Source: CAYNNP01 sp964398215
GTDB lineage: Bacteria > Planctomycetota > Planctomycetia > Pirellulales > Pirellulaceae
DNA: 64,000 nt
Assembly (NCBI GenBank): GCA_964398215.1
Contig: CAYNNP010000003.1
Location: 5,609 to 69,608 of the forward strand
Direction: 5' to 3'
The number at the start of each line of letters is the position of its first letter. Position 1 is the first letter of the stretch. Below the pieces are notes generated by a model, which was not told where the DNA came from, searched no databases, and worked only from the letters and a program-made list of their open reading frames with translations. Both the position numbers and the translations under genes were made by a program. Below are positions 44,319-54,864 of the stretch, one piece after another.

Positions 44319-46811
44319 ATGAATGAACTGCCGATCACAAAGTGCATTGGCGAAATTGTCGCTGCGACGACGGCTGGTAGCTCTGTCGTTTTGAAAGCGC
44401 CACCGGGTGCCGGAAAGACGACGGGTGTACCACCGGCGATCGCAAAAATCCCAAGCCTATCCAACCAGCAAATCTTGCTCGTTCAGCCACGACGGTTGGC
44501 CGCTCGTGGCGCGGCAGCCCGTCTGGCGGGACTGATGAATACTGAACTTGGCAAACGCGTTGGCTACCAAGTTCGCTTTGACCGAAAAATTTCAAATGAA
44601 ACACAGGTCATCGCGATCACGACTGGAATTCTACTACGTCGCTTGGCTTCGGATCCTTTGCTGGAAGAAACCGGGTGCGTGATACTGGATGAATTCCATG
44701 AACGTAGCTTGGAGATGGATTTGGCTTTGGGAATGCTGCAAAGGATTCGTAAAACGCTACGGCCGGAACTACGCGTGTTGGTCATGTCGGCAACGCTGGA
44801 CCCAAAACCGATCGTGGACTTTCTGGGCGATGCCATTCCCATTGTTAGCGAAGGGCGATCGTTTCCAGTCACGATCAGCCACACCCAACAGCACTCAAGC
44901 AATCCGGTTGATCAACAAATCGCGAGCGTCCTGAAACAAACATTGCAGTCGACTCCCGGTCATGTCTTGGTGTTCTTGCCAGGCGTCGGAGAAATACGAC
45001 GCACCGAGACGACATTGAAGCAAGCCGGATTCGGCTCCGATGTGCAGATCATGCAACTGTATGGTGACCTTGCTCCGAAAGATCAGGATGCTGTGCTTGG
45101 ACCATCACCAAAACGAAAACTGATTCTTGCTACCAATGTTGCTGAGACTTCGGTCACGATTCCCGGTGTGACTGCCGTCATCGACAGCGGACAAGCAAGA
45201 GTCATGCAATTTGATCCGCGAGTGGGAATGCCATCACTTCGCCTGCAACCGATCTCGCAAGCCTCCGCAGAACAGCGAGCCGGTCGAGCGGGGCGAACCG
45301 AGCCCGGTGTTTGCACTCGCCTGTGGCCAGCCAACATGCATCGAGCAAGACCGCAGCGCGACGAACCCGAGATTTTGCGCAATGACTTTTGTTCAGCAAT
45401 GTTGACTCTTGCTGCTTGGGGCGAGAAAGACGCGATGGATTTTCCGTGGCTCACACCTCCCACGCAGACCTCGGTGAAAGCCGCCCAATCGCTACTGATC
45501 AGCTTGGGTGCGATCGATCGCGATTCGGCGATTACCGAAGTTGGCCAACAGATGCTCAAGATCCCGCTGCACCCGCGCGTTGCTCGATTTCTAGTCGCGG
45601 CAGCCCAGTATGGCGTTCAAGACAGAGCATGCTTGGCCGCCGCCCTGCTGACGGAACGCGATCCATTTCGCGGCCAACATCACCGCCATCACCGCAGCGC
45701 CGCCGACTCCGCTAGTGACGTCTTGGATCGAGTCGAAAAACTAGAGTCCAAACACTCGTCCGCAAACCCGGCCGCGGTCAAGCACATCATGCGGGTGGCG
45801 GACCAATTGCGCCGACACGTCCCTGCGTCGCAACACAAAAGCGACACGAGTGACGAACATCTGATGCGGTCTCTGCTGGCGGCTTATCCTGATCGAGTGG
45901 CCCGCAGGCGAAGCAATGATAGTGACCGTGCATTGATGGTTGGCGGCCGGGGAGTACGGTTGGATCGCAGCAGCAATGTCCGCTCAGGCGAGCTGTTTTT
46001 GTGTATCGACACCGACGCCAAAGACGGCGAAGCTCTCGTCCGAGCAGCTTCAAGTGTTGACCGCGAATGGCTGGACGACCGATTGATCAAAACCGTGGAC
46101 GAACCATTCTTTTTGAAGTCAAGTGAAGCCGTTGTGGCGCGGCGACGCAGCTACTTCCAAGACCTGATGCTGGACGAATCCCCAATCGAGTGCCTGCCCA
46201 GTCCCCAAGTCGCAGATATTCTTTTTCAAAATGCTCTGCAGCACCTCGATCGATTCTTGCCCGGCGACCACAAAGAAGCGGCGGCGTTGATCGGTCGAGT
46301 TCGATTTCTGACCAAACACTTGGCCAACAATCCGCTGCCAACACTTACAGCTCAGGACCTGAGTGCGATCCTGCATCAAGTGTGCCAAGGCTGCACATCG
46401 TTTTCCGAATTGAAAAAGGCTGCATGGTATGACCACCTAAAATCTCGGTTCGAGTATCAACAGCTCCAACAACTTGAACAGTTGGTCCCCGAACGCATGA
46501 AAGTACCCAGCGGCAATTCAATCCGTATTCAATACGCTGCCGATAAACCACCAATCATGGAAGTTCGCATTCAAGAGCTATTCGGATGGCAAGAAACGCC
46601 AAGAGTCGCCGGTGGCAAAGTCGCTGTTCAGCTACATTTGCTGGGCCCAAATTACCGGCCTCAACAGATCACCGAAGACTTGGCGAATTTTTGGAAGGAA
46701 ACCTATCTTCAGGTACGCAAAGACCTGCGCCGCCGTTACCCCAAACACCACTGGCCCGAAGACCCCACAAGTGCAAAAGCAACACACAACGGCCTGAAAC
46801 CTCGCAGCTAA
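44319..46811 (+). CDS. hrpB: ATP-dependent helicase HrpB
   Basis: This 830-residue DEAH/DEFH-box helicase has Walker A APPGAGKTT (28-35), motif II DEFHERSLEMD (124-134), and SATLDP. VLVFLPGVGEIRRTE and ATNVAETSVTIPGVTAVIDSG are motifs IV-V, followed by motif VI QRAGRAGRTEPG. The C-terminal HrpB-specific domain has IRIQYAADKPPIMEVRIQELFGW. HrpB-type helicases unwind or remodel RNA, but a physiological substrate is not established. It is divergent from the CRTAC1 lipoprotein gene. Confidence 0.95.
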   Translation: MNELPITKCIGEIVAATTAGSSVVLKAPPGAGKTTGVPPAIAKIPSLSNQQILLVQPRRLAARGAAARLAGLMNTELGKRVGYQVRFDRKISNETQVIAITTGILLRRLASDPLLEETGCVILDEFHERSLEMDLALGMLQRIRKTLRPELRVLVMSATLDPKPIVDFLGDAIPIVSEGRSFPVTISHTQQHSSNPVDQQIASVLKQTLQSTPGHVLVFLPGVGEIRRTETTLKQAGFGSDVQIMQLYGDLAPKDQDAVLGPSPKRKLILATNVAETSVTIPGVTAVIDSGQARVMQFDPRVGMPSLRLQPISQASAEQRAGRAGRTEPGVCTRLWPANMHRARPQRDEPEILRNDFCSAMLTLAAWGEKDAMDFPWLTPPTQTSVKAAQSLLISLGAIDRDSAITEVGQQMLKIPLHPRVARFLVAAAQYGVQDRACLAAALLTERDPFRGQHHRHHRSAADSASDVLDRVEKLESKHSSANPAAVKHIMRVADQLRRHVPASQHKSDTSDEHLMRSLLAAYPDRVARRRSNDSDRALMVGGRGVRLDRSSNVRSGELFLCIDTDAKDGEALVRAASSVDREWLDDRLIKTVDEPFFLKSSEAVVARRRSYFQDLMLDESPIECLPSPQVADILFQNALQHLDRFLPGDHKEAAALIGRVRFLTKHLANNPLPTLTAQDLSAILHQVCQGCTSFSELKKAAWYDHLKSRFEYQQLQQLEQLVPERMKVPSGNSIRIQYAADKPPIMEVRIQELFGWQETPRVAGGKVAVQLHLLGPNYRPQQITEDLANFWKETYLQVRKDLRRRYPKHHWPEDPTSAKATHNGLKPRS

Positions 46812-46921
46812 TCCTCAACGCGATTTCGCCAGCCGCAAAAACGGGCAAGCCATTTTTGATGGTCGGTTTTATTATCATGTTCAATATGTAAATCTTATCT
46901 AAAGCTCATGTGCTGGTATCG

Positions 46922-48433
46922 ATGAACAACAAACGCAAAAAGTATAGCGCACGAGATTTTATTGTCCTTGGATTGCTTGGCCTGCTTACTTTCTCGACGA
47001 CACTGTGGCTGCTAAAGAAAATGAAGCCAATTGCTGTGCCGGTAGAGTTGGTCGCAGAAACAGACATGCAATCCGCTCAGTTTGAATTCAGTTCTGCGGT
47101 TCTGGATGAACCAAATGACTTTCGTGCGGATATCAAAGCAGCAATCGAGTTGATATCCGAACATTTTTGTTACCTTGAATATCGGCAAGAGAAATCAAAG
47201 TTAGATTTAGACCGCCTGGAAGAACGCGTCCAAACCGTTCTTGGCGATCAACCAAATGCAGCTTCATTCAACGAGGCACTAACGCTTCTGGTCGCGGGCC
47301 TATGTGACGGACATGGCTATGTAAGTCAAAGCGAATATATAAAACCGAAACCGTTCCGCTGGCCATTCAACTTGGTCGAAGTTGATGAAGGCGTCGTGGT
47401 AGACGGACTGAATCTGATTGAGAAAGCGGACGGTGAAAGCTGGGGTCCGAATATTTTGCCCGTAACCAAACCGGGAGAAGCACCTAAGGACGCGCTGCAA
47501 AGAGGCGACATTTTGATCTCCGTTTCTGGGCGTCCCATCGAAGACTGGATCACAGAGGCACAAGACTACGTTTTCGCTTCAACCGCGCCAGCCCGTCGAC
47601 GCCGCGCGATCCAGCAACTGGGACATTTCGATGATATGCCCGAGCGAGAATTCATTTTCAATCGGCCCGGTAAAGGCGAACTGAAGTTCAAATTCAAGCT
47701 TTACATCTCCATTTTGAAATTGGAAAACCCTTCAGCACTGTCGGTGGATCGCGCACATGAAATGCTCGAAAAGAACATCGGATACTTTCGGCCTGGAGAT
47801 TTCGTTCAACCAGCGAATGAGAATTGGGAAACGCGGCCGGACCTGAGGGACCAAATCATGTCCGACATGTATGCGGAATTTGATCAAATCATCGGTGAAC
47901 TTAAATCGGCAAACGGATTGATACTGGACCTGCGTGGCAACCCCGGCGGAACCGACATGTTGGGACAGTTTCTGGTCGATCGGCTGGTCGATCCAGGCTA
48001 CGTTTACTTCCAACTCGGATCCAAGATTTCGGGGCAGTGGCAATTTTTTGATGTCTCTCCGAAACCTTCCGCAGGAAGCAACAGGCTCCGTGGTCCGCTC
48101 GTATGCCTAGTCGACGAGTACACTTTCAGCACGGCCGACAACGTTGCTGCCTGCTTGAAAGATGTGCATCCCGATGTGACTTTCGTTGGCCGCCCCAATG
48201 GAGCCGGGACTGGAGCGCCACGATCTTTCAAGCTTCCTCGGACGGGCGCGAGTATCCGATTCTGCACAATCCAGGTAAAGACGCCAAGCGGAAGAATGGC
48301 CGAAGGCATATCAGTGCCGATCGATATTCCCATTACTTGGACTCTGCAGGATCTGATTGAAGGCCGAGACCCCGACCTCGCAGCGGCAGTTGATTTTCTG
48401 GCCAGCCGTCTCGACGAAAACAAGGGTAGATGA
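46922..48433 (+). CDS. membrane-anchored S41 family peptidase
   Basis: The 503 residues from ATG 46922 open with a basic N-terminus and one transmembrane helix (FIVLGLLGLLTFSTTLWLL), so the protease faces the periplasm. A PDZ-like region contains DALQRGDILISVSGRPIEDW (about 185-205). The S41 core has ANGLILDLRGNPGGTDMLGQF (about 330-350), and the nucleophile region DEYTFSTADNVAACL with Ser about 401. Tail-specific proteases degrade proteins by their C-termini. An earlier GTG at 46910 is possible. Confidence 0.87.
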   Translation: MNNKRKKYSARDFIVLGLLGLLTFSTTLWLLKKMKPIAVPVELVAETDMQSAQFEFSSAVLDEPNDFRADIKAAIELISEHFCYLEYRQEKSKLDLDRLEERVQTVLGDQPNAASFNEALTLLVAGLCDGHGYVSQSEYIKPKPFRWPFNLVEVDEGVVVDGLNLIEKADGESWGPNILPVTKPGEAPKDALQRGDILISVSGRPIEDWITEAQDYVFASTAPARRRRAIQQLGHFDDMPEREFIFNRPGKGELKFKFKLYISILKLENPSALSVDRAHEMLEKNIGYFRPGDFVQPANENWETRPDLRDQIMSDMYAEFDQIIGELKSANGLILDLRGNPGGTDMLGQFLVDRLVDPGYVYFQLGSKISGQWQFFDVSPKPSAGSNRLRGPLVCLVDEYTFSTADNVAACLKDVHPDVTFVGRPNGAGTGAPRSFKLPRTGASIRFCTIQVKTPSGRMAEGISVPIDIPITWTLQDLIEGRDPDLAAAVDFLASRLDENKGR

Positions 48434-48474
48434 TTCAGGATTGAACCATTTGACGTAAGTCGGCGTCAGCAACT

Positions 48475-49311
48475 TTAGCTAAGGAGTTCCAGATAAGCTT
48501 GATGTTTTTTGGTGCGATTTTTTTTGATCCATTTCGGAAGCTCTTGCCAAGTGCAATCCGTTTGAAATCCACCGACACCGTGTTCGCCAATGAAAATATT
48601 GCCGCGCCCACGACGCTTGACGTTCAGTCGTTTGATTCGATCCCAGGGAATTGGATCGCTTTCACGATTACAGATACAAGCAGCGTCCAGTAACAAGTTC
48701 AATTTTTGCAACTCGTTTGCGGCGGGGATCCGTTTGCCGTTCCAGTCCATGACGGTGAAGAAGGTTTCGTGACCGAGCCCGTCATTGTTGAAATTGCCTT
48801 CGACAAAAAGCAGAGCGACGTTTCCGGCCGATACGTCGAACGCAATGATTTCGCCCTTCTTCCATGGCGGTTGAGTATCGTTTTGCTTTGCGGGCTTCGG
48901 AGCTGGCTTCTGGATACGAATTTTGGTTTCGGCTGGAGGATCAGTTTCCAGTTTTTTGCGGAGCGCGGCTAGGACTCGGCGGCGACTGGCGACTTCGCGA
49001 GGCGTATTCTCCTCTTCCCAGCGTGGCAGGTCGCCGCCGTTTTTGATGGCTCGCAAGGCTTTGTTGCGGACATTTTTTTGAAGACGCCCGACTTTCCACT
49101 GGGTCGCCGCCAGAGCGCACCACACAATCGACGCTTCGTATTCGTCGGCCAGTTCGTCTTCGTAGTCAGCGATGATTTGACGAGTAGCCTTTGCGTTGGA
49201 CATTCCGGAACGCAAGTATTCCATATAGTTGAAACGAACGTCGATCGCGATATCGTTGCCAAACAAGGCGGCTGACCAAGTGCCCAAGGTTAGACTCCAA
49301 ATTGATCCCAT
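48475..49311 (-). CDS. DUF4259-like protein with additional C-terminal domain
   Basis: This 278-residue protein has an N-terminal region (1-105) resembling DUF4259: SAALFGNDIAIDVRFNYMEYLRSG, then IVWCALAATQWKVGRLQKNVRNKALRAI and DLPRWEEE. The C-terminal half (about 150-278) is beta-rich, with GEIIAFDVSAGNVALLFVEGNF, and ends with a lysine-rich tail. A Pro/Lys linker divides the two parts. No signal peptide is present. Some DUF4259 genes occur near toxin-immunity clusters; no toxin is seen here. Confidence 0.78.
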   Translation of the reverse strand: MGSIWSLTLGTWSAALFGNDIAIDVRFNYMEYLRSGMSNAKATRQIIADYEDELADEYEASIVWCALAATQWKVGRLQKNVRNKALRAIKNGGDLPRWEEENTPREVASRRRVLAALRKKLETDPPAETKIRIQKPAPKPAKQNDTQPPWKKGEIIAFDVSAGNVALLFVEGNFNNDGLGHETFFTVMDWNGKRIPAANELQKLNLLLDAACICNRESDPIPWDRIKRLNVKRRGRGNIFIGEHGVGGFQTDCTWQELPKWIKKNRTKKHQAYLELLS

Positions 49312-49398
49312 CGAGTGCGAATCGCACGGCGCAAAAGCAGTGCAGAAATCAAAAGTATACTCTTGCCACGCTGCCCATGCGCTGCGGCCGGCAAGAGT

Positions 49399-51507
49399 TC
49401 ATGGCTTGTCTACTGCGGGCACCAGTTGGACTCCATCTGCGATCGTATATCCATCCGTTTCTTTGTTGCTGATTTCGATCAGAGCTTTCTCACTAAATTG
49501 GTAGGTGCCAAGTGATAGAAACAGACCGTCAATCGGTGGCTTTTGCCGTTGGTTCACTTTAACAACCGAGACACCATCGACGTGCGAAATCGACACGGGA
49601 ACGTTGGTGGCCCGATTTCTGTGGTGAGGATACGCTAGGCGAACTTCATACAAACCCGCCTTCGGAAGACTGACATTGAACGATGCTTTTGACTTGCCAT
49701 CCTGAGATTTTCCGTCGTGATGGTAGCCTATCCCCAAATACATTGGTGCTGATGTACTCTCGGTCCATTTGCCAGTCCGTGTAGCCTTCGTTTCGTCAAC
49801 AACCACACCATCCAATTTCGCAGGGTTGATACCGTTGCCACTGACCGTCAGCTCGTACTCAAGCGTCTGGCCGTCTGCTAACAACCTGTCTTTTAACTTT
49901 TCGTACGGTAGGTCTTGAACGGCAATGCCGGCATCGATCGATTGGCAAGCCGCAGTGGCAGCGCTTTGTCCTAAAATCATGAACACAGGCTCCATGCGGA
50001 TCGACCCGAACGCGATGTGTGAACTGGAAACGCAGACAGGCACCAACAGATTCTGACACTGTTCTTTCTTGGGCAATAGCGATCCGTAAGCAATCTTGTA
50101 GGGTTTGCAGCGAACACCGATGTCGCCTTCGTTCTGAACGTATCCCTCAGGGGTGATGTATCGTTGCACGTTATGCGAATCAATGGTGTAACTGCCCATG
50201 CCAACTGAATTGGGAGTCGGGCTTCGTTGCAGCAATTCGTTTTCTGTCATCACAAAATGGCCGACCATTCGTCGGGCTTCGCGAATGTACAACTGATGCG
50301 ACCAATGCCCATTGTCGACGAACTCGTCTTTGGGCAATCCCCATTTGCGAAACTCGGTTTGCAGTTTGGCTGGCACCCGAGGATCGTTGGCCAAAAAGTA
50401 CAACCAACCTTTTTGATATTGTTCGTGCTGACGAATGATCTGCTTGCGTTCTTCGTGACTACCGTTTGGGTAGTCATAGTTCATGCCAATGTTGTCGGTA
50501 CTCATCGGGCCATGATTATTCGTATCCGTTTTGTGATTTGGGATGGGGTCAAATTTGTGAAAAACATCCTTCCAACCCGCGTTCAGAATTCGCACGAGTA
50601 GTTCGTACTGTGCGGGGTCGTAGCCGTCAGGTTTTGCAAATGGAATTCGGTTGTCAGGATCATTCGTCAAGCACATTCGGAAACAATACGCTTGCACACG
50701 ATGGTCACCAGAATGTTTGTCGCCTGGCGGGTCAGGGCTAACCCTTGGAATCACGCCGCTACTTGGATCACCGGGAACCACATAAGGATCGATACGTTTT
50801 TTTCCAGGGATCGCATTGAAGTGGTGGCTGTGATGCAAGACTCCTGTTTGCACGCCGTTGTACTCTTCGCCATACACCTCGCGGCCTTCTCGGCCAACGT
50901 GAAATCCAACTCCGGCTGCCGCCATCAAATCGCCCTCGTAGGTTGCATCGATGAACATCTTGCCCACGAAGACTTCACCGCTCAGCATTCGAATGCTTTG
51001 GATGCGTCCATTGGATTTTTGCACGCCATCATCGCTGCGGTCCAACCATTTGTCACGATAGACGGGAATGTCAAATTCTTCGACGTAATCTTCAAACACC
51101 TTTTCAGCAACGCTTGGTTCGAAAATCCACATCGTCCGATTGACGCCATCGACGGCTCTTGTTCCCTGACCACGACCACCATAATCAGCAGGTTTCTGAA
51201 ACTTCCAAGTCTCTGGTTTTTGGTATTCCTTCCAAATGCGGTGGTAGAAATCTCGCGACAGTCCACCAATGACTTCCTTCTTTCCGGTGTCGGTCCACCC
51301 AAGTCCTCCGGCGGACAAACCACCAAGGTGCTTGTCAGGACCAACCATCACGACTGACTTGCCCATGCGTTTGGCTTGGACCGCAGCGATGACTCCGGCG
51401 CTGGTCGGACCATAAACAACAATATCAGCGGAAATTTCCGCGCGGACCTGAGTGGCACCTGGAACAAGTACCAACAACAGAGTCACAAAAACGGCAGAGA
51501 GCTTCAT
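49399..51507 (-). CDS. secreted FAD-dependent oxidoreductase with C-terminal golvesin-like domain
   Basis: This 702-residue protein has a signal peptide (VFVTLLLVLVPGATQVRA). The FAD-binding motif is ADIVVYGPTSAGVIAAVQAKRMG, then HLGGLSAGGLGWTD, as in the large exported FAD oxidoreductase family of planctomycetes. A second FAD contact, MFIDATYEGDLMAAAGV, lies at about 190-206. Residues about 565-700 resemble the golvesin/xanthan-lyase C-terminal domain, a putative carbohydrate-binding fold (FNVSLPKAGLYEVRLAYPHH, VDGVSVVKVNQR). It may oxidise an extracellular sugar. Confidence 0.88.
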   Translation of the reverse strand: MKLSAVFVTLLLVLVPGATQVRAEISADIVVYGPTSAGVIAAVQAKRMGKSVVMVGPDKHLGGLSAGGLGWTDTGKKEVIGGLSRDFYHRIWKEYQKPETWKFQKPADYGGRGQGTRAVDGVNRTMWIFEPSVAEKVFEDYVEEFDIPVYRDKWLDRSDDGVQKSNGRIQSIRMLSGEVFVGKMFIDATYEGDLMAAAGVGFHVGREGREVYGEEYNGVQTGVLHHSHHFNAIPGKKRIDPYVVPGDPSSGVIPRVSPDPPGDKHSGDHRVQAYCFRMCLTNDPDNRIPFAKPDGYDPAQYELLVRILNAGWKDVFHKFDPIPNHKTDTNNHGPMSTDNIGMNYDYPNGSHEERKQIIRQHEQYQKGWLYFLANDPRVPAKLQTEFRKWGLPKDEFVDNGHWSHQLYIREARRMVGHFVMTENELLQRSPTPNSVGMGSYTIDSHNVQRYITPEGYVQNEGDIGVRCKPYKIAYGSLLPKKEQCQNLLVPVCVSSSHIAFGSIRMEPVFMILGQSAATAACQSIDAGIAVQDLPYEKLKDRLLADGQTLEYELTVSGNGINPAKLDGVVVDETKATRTGKWTESTSAPMYLGIGYHHDGKSQDGKSKASFNVSLPKAGLYEVRLAYPHHRNRATNVPVSISHVDGVSVVKVNQRQKPPIDGLFLSLGTYQFSEKALIEISNKETDGYTIADGVQLVPAVDKP

Positions 51508-51702
51508 TTAAAGAATCGAAATCAGGAGGATTACTTGAGCAGGGCAAATCACTTTTTCAATCTGAGATGCCTGAAGAAATGGTAACCCGACGCGTCAGTC
51601 TTGGAGTTGCGCTTTTACAAAAATGTATCGAGATTCGTTTGATCGACTGCATGAAACAAGCAGAAAACCGGCACCACCAACGGTCGTTTTGGAGCTGCGC
51701 TC

Positions 51703-51843
51703 TTGTAGGCCGGACCGAACAAACGCTGCGATTGCCGGAACTTCGGGCGCAATTAGAAACGTCGTTGATAGTGTAATCTCTGCGACACAATAGAAGCGTT
51801 TGCGCTGTTCCGGCACGTATCGCGTCCTCGGTCTGGCCTACAA
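51703..51843 (-). repeat. dispersed intergenic repeat, copy 2 (inverted)
   Basis: This 141-bp element is bounded by TTGTAGGCCGGACC on the left and its near-complement GGTCTGGCCTACAA on the right. On the minus strand it follows the same order as copies 1 and 3: GCCGGAACAGCGCAAACGC, ATTGTGTCGC, GAAGTTCCGGCAATCGCAGCGTTTG. It fills most of the spacer between the secreted oxidoreductase and proB; otherwise nothing was recognised in that 368-bp spacer. Confidence 0.88.
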
Positions 51844-51875
51844 GAACGCTGTAGAAAACAGACTGGCCCCGCGCC

Positions 51876-53024
51876 TTACTCGACTGCGAGGTTATCGCGA
51901 TGAATGACGCTTTCGTAGGGACTGTGCCCAAGCACCGCTTCGATCTGATCACTTGGCTTGCCGATGATTTTTACAATTTCCGTTGACGGATAATTCGTCA
52001 GACCTTTTGCAATCTGATTTCCACTGGCATCGCAAACGGCAATCACGGCCCCGGCGTCAAACTGGCCATCAACTTTGGTCACACCGATGGCCAGCAAACT
52101 CTTGCCCTGCTGTGTCACAGCTACCACGGCACCGTCATCCAGATACAAATATCCCTCGACTCGCGCGGAACTACCGATCCAGCGACGTCGTCCGCGGATA
52201 GATTTTTCTGGTGGCAAGAACAACGTGCCCACATCGTCACAATTCATAATCCGGTCCAAGACATCATCATCACGCCCTGGCCCGATAATCGTTGGATGCC
52301 CATGAGACGTCGCAATCTTGGCGGCATCCAACTTGCTGGACATGCCACCCTTGCTAACTCCGCCAGTGTGATCTTGGGCAAGTCCATAGATTTTGTCATC
52401 CAACTTTGTAACTAAATCGATCCGTTGGCAATTTGCGTGATCGGGTGGACCGTCATACAGCCCATCCACATCAGACAAAATGATCAACAGCGCGTTGCTC
52501 AATAACCCCGCGACCTGAGCGGCCATGCGGTCATTGTCTCCAAACGTGGTCATCAATTCATCGACGGCCACCGAATCATTTTCGTTGACAACAGCGATCG
52601 CACCAAACTGATGAATCGCAGAAAGCGCGTTACGAACATTCAAATATGCGCTTCGGTGCTGCAAGTCATTCAAAGTCAACAAGACCTGCGCAGCATGGCG
52701 TCCCGATTTGGCCAGAGCGGATTCGTAGGCTTGGATCAGATCGGTTTGCCCGACAGCAGCCACGGCTTGAAGCTGTGCAAGCCCAGCAGGACGGCTGGAC
52801 AAACCTAACTTTCCGAGGCCAGCCCCCACCGCCCCGCTACTGACCATCACGGTTTGCCGCCCAGAATCCGCGATCCGGCACAGTCCGGCCGCCAGCACGT
52901 CCACGCGACGTCGGTCAAGTTTGCCGTCACTGCCGGTCAGAACGCGCGTACCGACTTTGACAACAACACTTTGAGCGTTGGCGATAGCGTTTTGCCGAGC
53001 TTTTACAGGAGATGTTTTGGGCAC
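51876..53024 (-). CDS. proB: glutamate 5-kinase with PUA domain
   Basis: ProB phosphorylates glutamate as the first committed step of proline synthesis. The amino-acid kinase domain has VVVKVGTRVLTGSDG (about 20-34), VSSGAVGAGLGKLGL, ALSAIHQFGAIAVVNENDSVAVDELMTTFGDNDRMAAQVAGL and ILSDVDGLYDGPP. VSKGGMSSKLDAAKIATSHG follows. A PUA domain occupies about 285-375. The 382 residues are normal for the two-domain form, which is usually feedback-inhibited by proline. No proA is adjacent; purF is divergent. Confidence 0.95.
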   Translation of the reverse strand: MPKTSPVKARQNAIANAQSVVVKVGTRVLTGSDGKLDRRRVDVLAAGLCRIADSGRQTVMVSSGAVGAGLGKLGLSSRPAGLAQLQAVAAVGQTDLIQAYESALAKSGRHAAQVLLTLNDLQHRSAYLNVRNALSAIHQFGAIAVVNENDSVAVDELMTTFGDNDRMAAQVAGLLSNALLIILSDVDGLYDGPPDHANCQRIDLVTKLDDKIYGLAQDHTGGVSKGGMSSKLDAAKIATSHGHPTIIGPGRDDDVLDRIMNCDDVGTLFLPPEKSIRGRRRWIGSSARVEGYLYLDDGAVVAVTQQGKSLLAIGVTKVDGQFDAGAVIAVCDASGNQIAKGLTNYPSTEIVKIIGKPSDQIEAVLGHSPYESVIHRDNLAVE

Positions 53025-53221
53025 GAGACTTTGTGGCCTTTTTGTTAGGAAACTTCAACCATTGTGACGTCATTGCACCAATCATGTCATGGGGGAATCG
53101 ACGTCCTTGATTCTTATCTGCTCAGCACCTAGGCTTTGGGGCAGATGTGAGCCTGTATGTATTTTCGGGACACCATCAATTCTATTTTTCGCGACCAGCA
53201 TTCAACCAAGACATTGCCCTT

Positions 53222-54835
53222 ATGAGCGAAATACATCACGAGTGTGGTGTGGCGGCCATCTACCATCTCTCGGGACGGGGCCGCAGCCCCCTGTGCACGG
53301 ACGAGGGACCAAGGCACATCTCCAAACTGTTGCCGCGAATGCTTCTGGATATCCAGAATCGCGGACAACTGGCGGCCGGAATGACGGCCTACGATCCAGA
53401 AAAACCAAAACTGCTGACCACACGAAAAGACGTTGGCACTGTCACCGAAGTCTTTCGACTGAATCATCGCGCGAAAGCTGAATCGTTGATGAAGTCGTTG
53501 ACGGGCCGCGCTGCGATTGGCCACGTTCGCTATGCAACTTGTGGCCAAGACGATCGTAGCTACGCGCAACCATTCGAACGAAAGCACATTCATAAACGAA
53601 AGTGGTTCAACTTTTGTTTCAACGGTCAGCTATCCAATTACGGCTTACTGAAAGAACGTTTGCTGGCTGATGGCGATCATCACTTGTCGCTCGATACTGA
53701 CACAGAAATCATCTTGCACGAGTTCGGGCGCGTACTGAGCAACGCACCTGGTCGCATCGAGTGGATCGATGTGCTGCGCGAGACGGCCGCGGAATTCGAT
53801 GGCGCCTATTCGCTGGCACTATTGACCGCCGAAGGCGAAATGATTGTCGCCCGTGATCCGCTGGGCATCAAACCAATGTGCTACGTTCACGAAGGACCAT
53901 TGTTTGCCGCGGCAAGCGAAAGTGTCGCTTTATTAAACTTGGGTTTTGACAATGACCAGATCAAATCGCTGGCTCCCGGCTGCGCGATCATTGTTAACCC
54001 AGAAACCGGGTTTCGAATTGAACGGTTCGCAGAAGAACAAACGCCATCGCACTGTTTCTTTGAATGGATTTACTTTGCCAATGTCGCCAGTACCCTGGAC
54101 GATAAAAGTGTCTACATGAGCCGGACTCGGTTGGGCGAAGAACTCGCATCAGCCGAACGTGAACTAGGACGCGTTCCACTGGAGGACAGCGACACAATCA
54201 TCGTTCCTGTTCCCGACACCAGCAAAGCAGCTGCCGATGCAATGGCATACGAGTTAAAGATTCCGTGCCGTGAAGGCTTGATTCGAAATCGTTACGCTGG
54301 TCGTACATTTATCGAAGGGGGCCGAGCACGCAAAGCCAAAGCGGCCGCCAAGTACACACCGCTACGCGAGGTCCTGGAAGGAAAACGTGTCATCTTGGTG
54401 GAGGACTCAATCGTTCGCAGCACGACCATGAATGTACTGCTGGACCGAATTCGGGAAGTCGGCGGGGCCAAAGAAATCCACGTTCGAGTCGCTTGCCCGC
54501 CGATCGTTGCTCCGTGCTTCTATGGCATCGACATGAGCACGATCGACCAATTGATCGCTCCAAAGTACTTTGGCGTTGAAGGGACTTTGACCGACGCGAC
54601 CCAGCAAAAATTGGCTGATGATCTTGGTGCGGATTCCCTGACGTATCTGCCCGTCGAGGCGATCGCCCGAGCGATTGGTTTGCCACCAGACCATCTATGC
54701 CGAGCTTGTGTGACTGGCAAGTATCCGACCGAGTGCGGACAACACCTGTATCAAATCGCGTTGGACAATCGAGGCACAAAAGTCGACAGTCGCCGCACCT
54801 ACGAACAGCTTGCAGAAGCCTTAGCAGGCAGGTAA
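53222..54835 (+). CDS. purF: amidophosphoribosyltransferase-like protein (PurF type)
   Basis: This 537-residue glutamine amidotransferase makes phosphoribosylamine from PRPP and glutamine, the first step of purine synthesis. Starting at ATG 53222, it has the catalytic Cys 8 in HHECGVAAIYHL, so seven residues must be removed. NRGQLAAGM, GHVRYAT and FNGQLSNYGLL define the glutaminase. The PRPP motif VILVEDSIVRSTT is at about 389-401. A C-terminal CRACVTGKYPT suggests an Fe-S cluster as in the Bacillus type. An insertion follows the N-terminal Cys (residues about 15-32), and FNGQ replaces the usual HNGN, so the enzyme is somewhat divergent. Confidence 0.9.
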   Translation: MSEIHHECGVAAIYHLSGRGRSPLCTDEGPRHISKLLPRMLLDIQNRGQLAAGMTAYDPEKPKLLTTRKDVGTVTEVFRLNHRAKAESLMKSLTGRAAIGHVRYATCGQDDRSYAQPFERKHIHKRKWFNFCFNGQLSNYGLLKERLLADGDHHLSLDTDTEIILHEFGRVLSNAPGRIEWIDVLRETAAEFDGAYSLALLTAEGEMIVARDPLGIKPMCYVHEGPLFAAASESVALLNLGFDNDQIKSLAPGCAIIVNPETGFRIERFAEEQTPSHCFFEWIYFANVASTLDDKSVYMSRTRLGEELASAERELGRVPLEDSDTIIVPVPDTSKAAADAMAYELKIPCREGLIRNRYAGRTFIEGGRARKAKAAAKYTPLREVLEGKRVILVEDSIVRSTTMNVLLDRIREVGGAKEIHVRVACPPIVAPCFYGIDMSTIDQLIAPKYFGVEGTLTDATQQKLADDLGADSLTYLPVEAIARAIGLPPDHLCRACVTGKYPTECGQHLYQIALDNRGTKVDSRRTYEQLAEALAGR

Positions 54836-54864
54836 TCGTTCTAAATTCGTTTCGACAAACGGAG

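Noticed and set aside
51582..51620. ACCCGACGCGTCAG sequence resembling phylum-typical intergenic repeats
   Set aside because: Only one copy in the window, and the memory of similar repeats cannot be verified here.
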